Shown here in pieces: positions 5,618 through 7,442 of a stretch of DNA of 7,442 nt (its first letter is position 1; each line of letters opens with the position of its first letter). The stretch lies in the NCBI GenBank assembly GCA_029259995.1, contig JAJDEC010000175.1, forward strand, positions 1-7,442, in the 5' to 3' direction. Source of the DNA: Phycisphaerae bacterium. Its GTDB lineage: Bacteria > Planctomycetota > Phycisphaerae > UBA1845 > UTPLA1. Below the pieces are notes generated by a model, which was not told where the DNA came from, searched no databases, and saw only the letters and a list, made by a program, of their open reading frames with translations. A program made the position numbers and the translations under genes.

Positions 5618-6808
5618 ATGAAAGTGCTCTATTTCGACTGTTTCAGCGGCGCGGCGGGAGACATGATTCTCGGCGCGCTGATTGCAGCCGGCGCCGATCG
5701 GGAGATCGTTCAACAGCGACTCGCCGGTCTCGGCATCAACGGCTTCAGCCTTCGAATCGACGACGTCAGGAAACAGGGGTTCGCCGCCATCAAAGTCAAC
5801 GTCGATACGCAGCACGATCACGCGCATCGCCATCTGCATCACATCACGAAAATCATCGACGGGTCGACACTCTCGGAGCGCGTCAAGCGCACGGCGACAG
5901 ACGTCTTTACGCGGCTCGCCGAGGCCGAGGCGCGCGTCCACGGCACGACCATAGAGAAGGTGCATTTCCATGAAGTCGGGGCCGTCGACGCCATTGTCGA
6001 TATTGTCGGCACGGCCATCGCGCTGGAATTGTTGGACGTCGATCGCATCGTGTGTTCGCCCGTGCCCGTCGGCAGCGGAACCGTGAAATGCGATCACGGC
6101 ATGATGCCCGTCCCGGCGCCCGCCACGGCGGAATTGATCAAGGGCGTACCGATCGCCGCGTGCGACGAGGCAGGCGAACTCCTGACGCCGACAGGCGCGG
6201 CGATCCTGACGAGCATCGCCGAGACGTTCGGCCCGATTCCCGAAATGCGGATAGAAAGCGTCGGATTCGGCGCCGGCACGCGTGACGGCGCGTCGCGCCC
6301 CAACGTGTTGCGAGTGCTCGTCGGACGTGCAAACGCCCCGGCCGCTGCATGGCAGCGCGATCAAGTTGTCATCCTCGAAACCAATCTCGATGACAGCACG
6401 GGCGAGGAGATCGGCAGGGCGATGGAACGGCTGATGGCGTCCGGCGCGCTCGATGCATTCTGTCAGCCGATCGTTATGAAGAAAAGCCGACCGGGCGTCT
6501 TGCTGACTGCGATTGTCCCGCCGGAATTGGAAGTTGAATTGACGCGGCTGATGCTCCGGGAAACATCAACGTTCGGTCTTCGAAGCCGCGTGTCGACGCG
6601 AGCGACGCTGCGTCGGCGGATCGAGGAAGTCGCGACACAATTCGGTCCGATTCGCGTCAAACTGGGACTCGAAGAAGACCGTGTCATTCGCGTCGCTCCC
6701 GAGTATGATGATTGCGATTCGGCGGCGAAGTCGCACGGCGTGACACTTCGCGAGGTCATGGATGCCGCCCGAACAGCATGGACGCTGAACGACAGTGATG
6801 GACGCTAG
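5618..6808 (+). CDS. larC: Nickel-pincer cofactor biosynthesis protein LarC (CTP-dependent nickel insertion)
   Basis: A 396-residue cytoplasmic protein of the LarC (former DUF111) family. LarC inserts nickel, using CTP, into pyridinium-3,5-bisthiocarboxylic acid mononucleotide, completing the NPN cofactor of lactate racemase (LarA) and related enzymes. Family marks: Y-F-D-C-F-S-G-A-A-G-D-M (5-16), a short His-rich stretch with six His at 66-75, V-H-F-H-E-V-G-A-V-D-A-I-V-D (116-129), L-L-T-P-T-G-A-A (188-195), V-G-F-G-A-G-T-R-D (215-223), the second-half motif E-T-N-L-D-D-S-T-G-E (254-263) and M-K-K-S-R-P-G (287-293). In Lactobacillus plantarum LarC is made from two frames by ribosomal frameshifting; here both halves form one open frame. 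larB and larE, needed for the earlier steps, and larA are not in the window. The next ATG follows the stop directly. Confidence 0.93.
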   Translation: MKVLYFDCFSGAAGDMILGALIAAGADREIVQQRLAGLGINGFSLRIDDVRKQGFAAIKVNVDTQHDHAHRHLHHITKIIDGSTLSERVKRTATDVFTRLAEAEARVHGTTIEKVHFHEVGAVDAIVDIVGTAIALELLDVDRIVCSPVPVGSGTVKCDHGMMPVPAPATAELIKGVPIAACDEAGELLTPTGAAILTSIAETFGPIPEMRIESVGFGAGTRDGASRPNVLRVLVGRANAPAAAWQRDQVVILETNLDDSTGEEIGRAMERLMASGALDAFCQPIVMKKSRPGVLLTAIVPPELEVELTRLMLRETSTFGLRSRVSTRATLRRRIEEVATQFGPIRVKLGLEEDRVIRVAPEYDDCDSAAKSHGVTLREVMDAARTAWTLNDSDGR

Positions 6809-7420
6809 ATGATCCTGAGCACGGCAACGCTATTGGCATTCGAAGTTGCCGACATCGGCACAACACGGGCGCTGTTGGCAATTGCGGCGGTCACTTTCAT
6901 TCTGTTCATTCTGAATCGCAGTGCGCGTCGTCGCCGCATGGGGCTCACGCCGCGGCGCGAGCGGGCGAGCGGGGAGGTCGACACGGCGCGCGTGATTCGA
7001 TTGAAACGCGAAATGGAACAGTTGCTCGTCGAATTGAACGAATTCGCTCGCGAAATCAACGGCCAAATCGATACGCGATTCGCCAAGCTCGAACAATCGA
7101 TCGCAGACGCCGACCGGCGAATTGCCGAATTGCAGCGCCTGCGAGGCGACGTCGGCGATTCAGGCGGCACAGACGACTCCGTGCTCCGCGCCAATCGCGA
7201 TGCCGCAGAGGGCGTTCGAGCCCGCCTGGCTCGAGCGCGCCCCGAATTACAAGTAGCATCCGTCCCGGATCGATCGCCCAAGCCCGCCCAATCGGTTTCG
7301 AAAGAAGGCGCCGTCTACCAGCTGGCGGACGGCGGAAAATCGCCGATCGACATCGCCCGCGTCCTCAAATGCACAGTGGGTGAAGTGGAACTCATTCTGA
7401 ATCTCAGGGATCGCGCCTGA
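6809..7420 (+). CDS. Membrane-anchored coiled-coil protein with C-terminal HTH-like motif (DUF2802/DUF6115-like)
   Basis: A 203-residue protein of unknown function. One hydrophobic helix (~21-37) is followed by a basic R-R-R-R cluster (~40-43), implying that the bulk of the protein lies in the cytoplasm. Residues ~60-112 are highly charged with heptad-like leucines and look like a coiled coil. A polar Pro/Ser/Arg-rich linker (~115-165) leads to a compact C-terminal motif, V-Y-Q-L-A-D-G-G-K-S-P-I-D-I-A-R-V-L (169-186) then G-E-V-E-L-I-L (191-197). This pattern is seen at the ends of DUF2802/DUF6115-type proteins, where a small HTH-like fold is predicted. The ATG touches the larC stop (TAGATG) and has no clear Shine-Dalgarno, so translation is probably coupled to larC. 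DNA binding is not established. A role with larC is not known. Confidence 0.7.
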   Translation: MILSTATLLAFEVADIGTTRALLAIAAVTFILFILNRSARRRRMGLTPRRERASGEVDTARVIRLKREMEQLLVELNEFAREINGQIDTRFAKLEQSIADADRRIAELQRLRGDVGDSGGTDDSVLRANRDAAEGVRARLARARPELQVASVPDRSPKPAQSVSKEGAVYQLADGGKSPIDIARVLKCTVGEVELILNLRDRA

Positions 7421-7442
7421 CCCGTCGATGCAATCCTGAATC

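Overview
The window looks like ordinary chromosome of a moderately GC-rich bacterium. A planctomycete-type lineage (Planctomycetota, perhaps Phycisphaerae-like) is my best guess. That rests on style, not on a marker gene: a small HTH protein ending in a D-W-R-x-Q tail, a membrane-anchored SGNH hydrolase, a tRNA gene without an encoded CCA, and weak or missing Shine-Dalgarno sites at some starts. No rRNA, CRISPR array, IS element or intact mobile element is visible.

Layout, left to right. (1) Positions 1-206 hold the C-terminal end of an HTH DNA-binding protein that starts outside the window. (2) Positions 207-558 have no convincing gene; a terminator-like hairpin lies at 507-529. (3) A perfect tRNA-Asn(GTT) lies at 559-631 on the minus strand, with a 9-bp inverted repeat just before its mature 5' end. 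(4) An AtoE-family short-chain fatty acid transporter (784-2265, +) has a promoter-like sequence so close to its ATG that the mRNA would be almost leaderless. (5) A membrane-anchored SGNH/GDSL hydrolase (2513-3862, +) converges on (6) a GT-C type glycosyltransferase (3909-5447, -), and a symmetrical hairpin spans the junction. (7) A 170-bp divergent region (5448-5617) is rich in inverted repeats. (8) larC (5618-6808, +) encodes the nickel-inserting enzyme of nickel-pincer cofactor synthesis, and is followed with no gap by (9) a one-TM, coiled-coil protein with a small C-terminal helix-turn-helix-like motif (6809-7420, +).

The genes do not form one pathway. The transporter would take up short-chain fatty acids or acetoacetate. 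The glycosyltransferase and the SGNH enzyme could both act on cell-surface glycans or lipids, but they are convergently transcribed, so they are not an operon. larC and the gene after it are probably co-transcribed, although their functions have no known link. larB, larE and larA are not in the window.

I did not find a clear new biological system. The observations most worth checking are non-coding: two near-leaderless promoters with the same geometry, an 11-bp palindrome shared by the tRNA upstream region and the larC upstream region, a strong hairpin with an alternative partner in the larC leader, and a tRNA-Asn trailer segment that matches the reverse complement of the anticodon arm at 13 of 14 positions.
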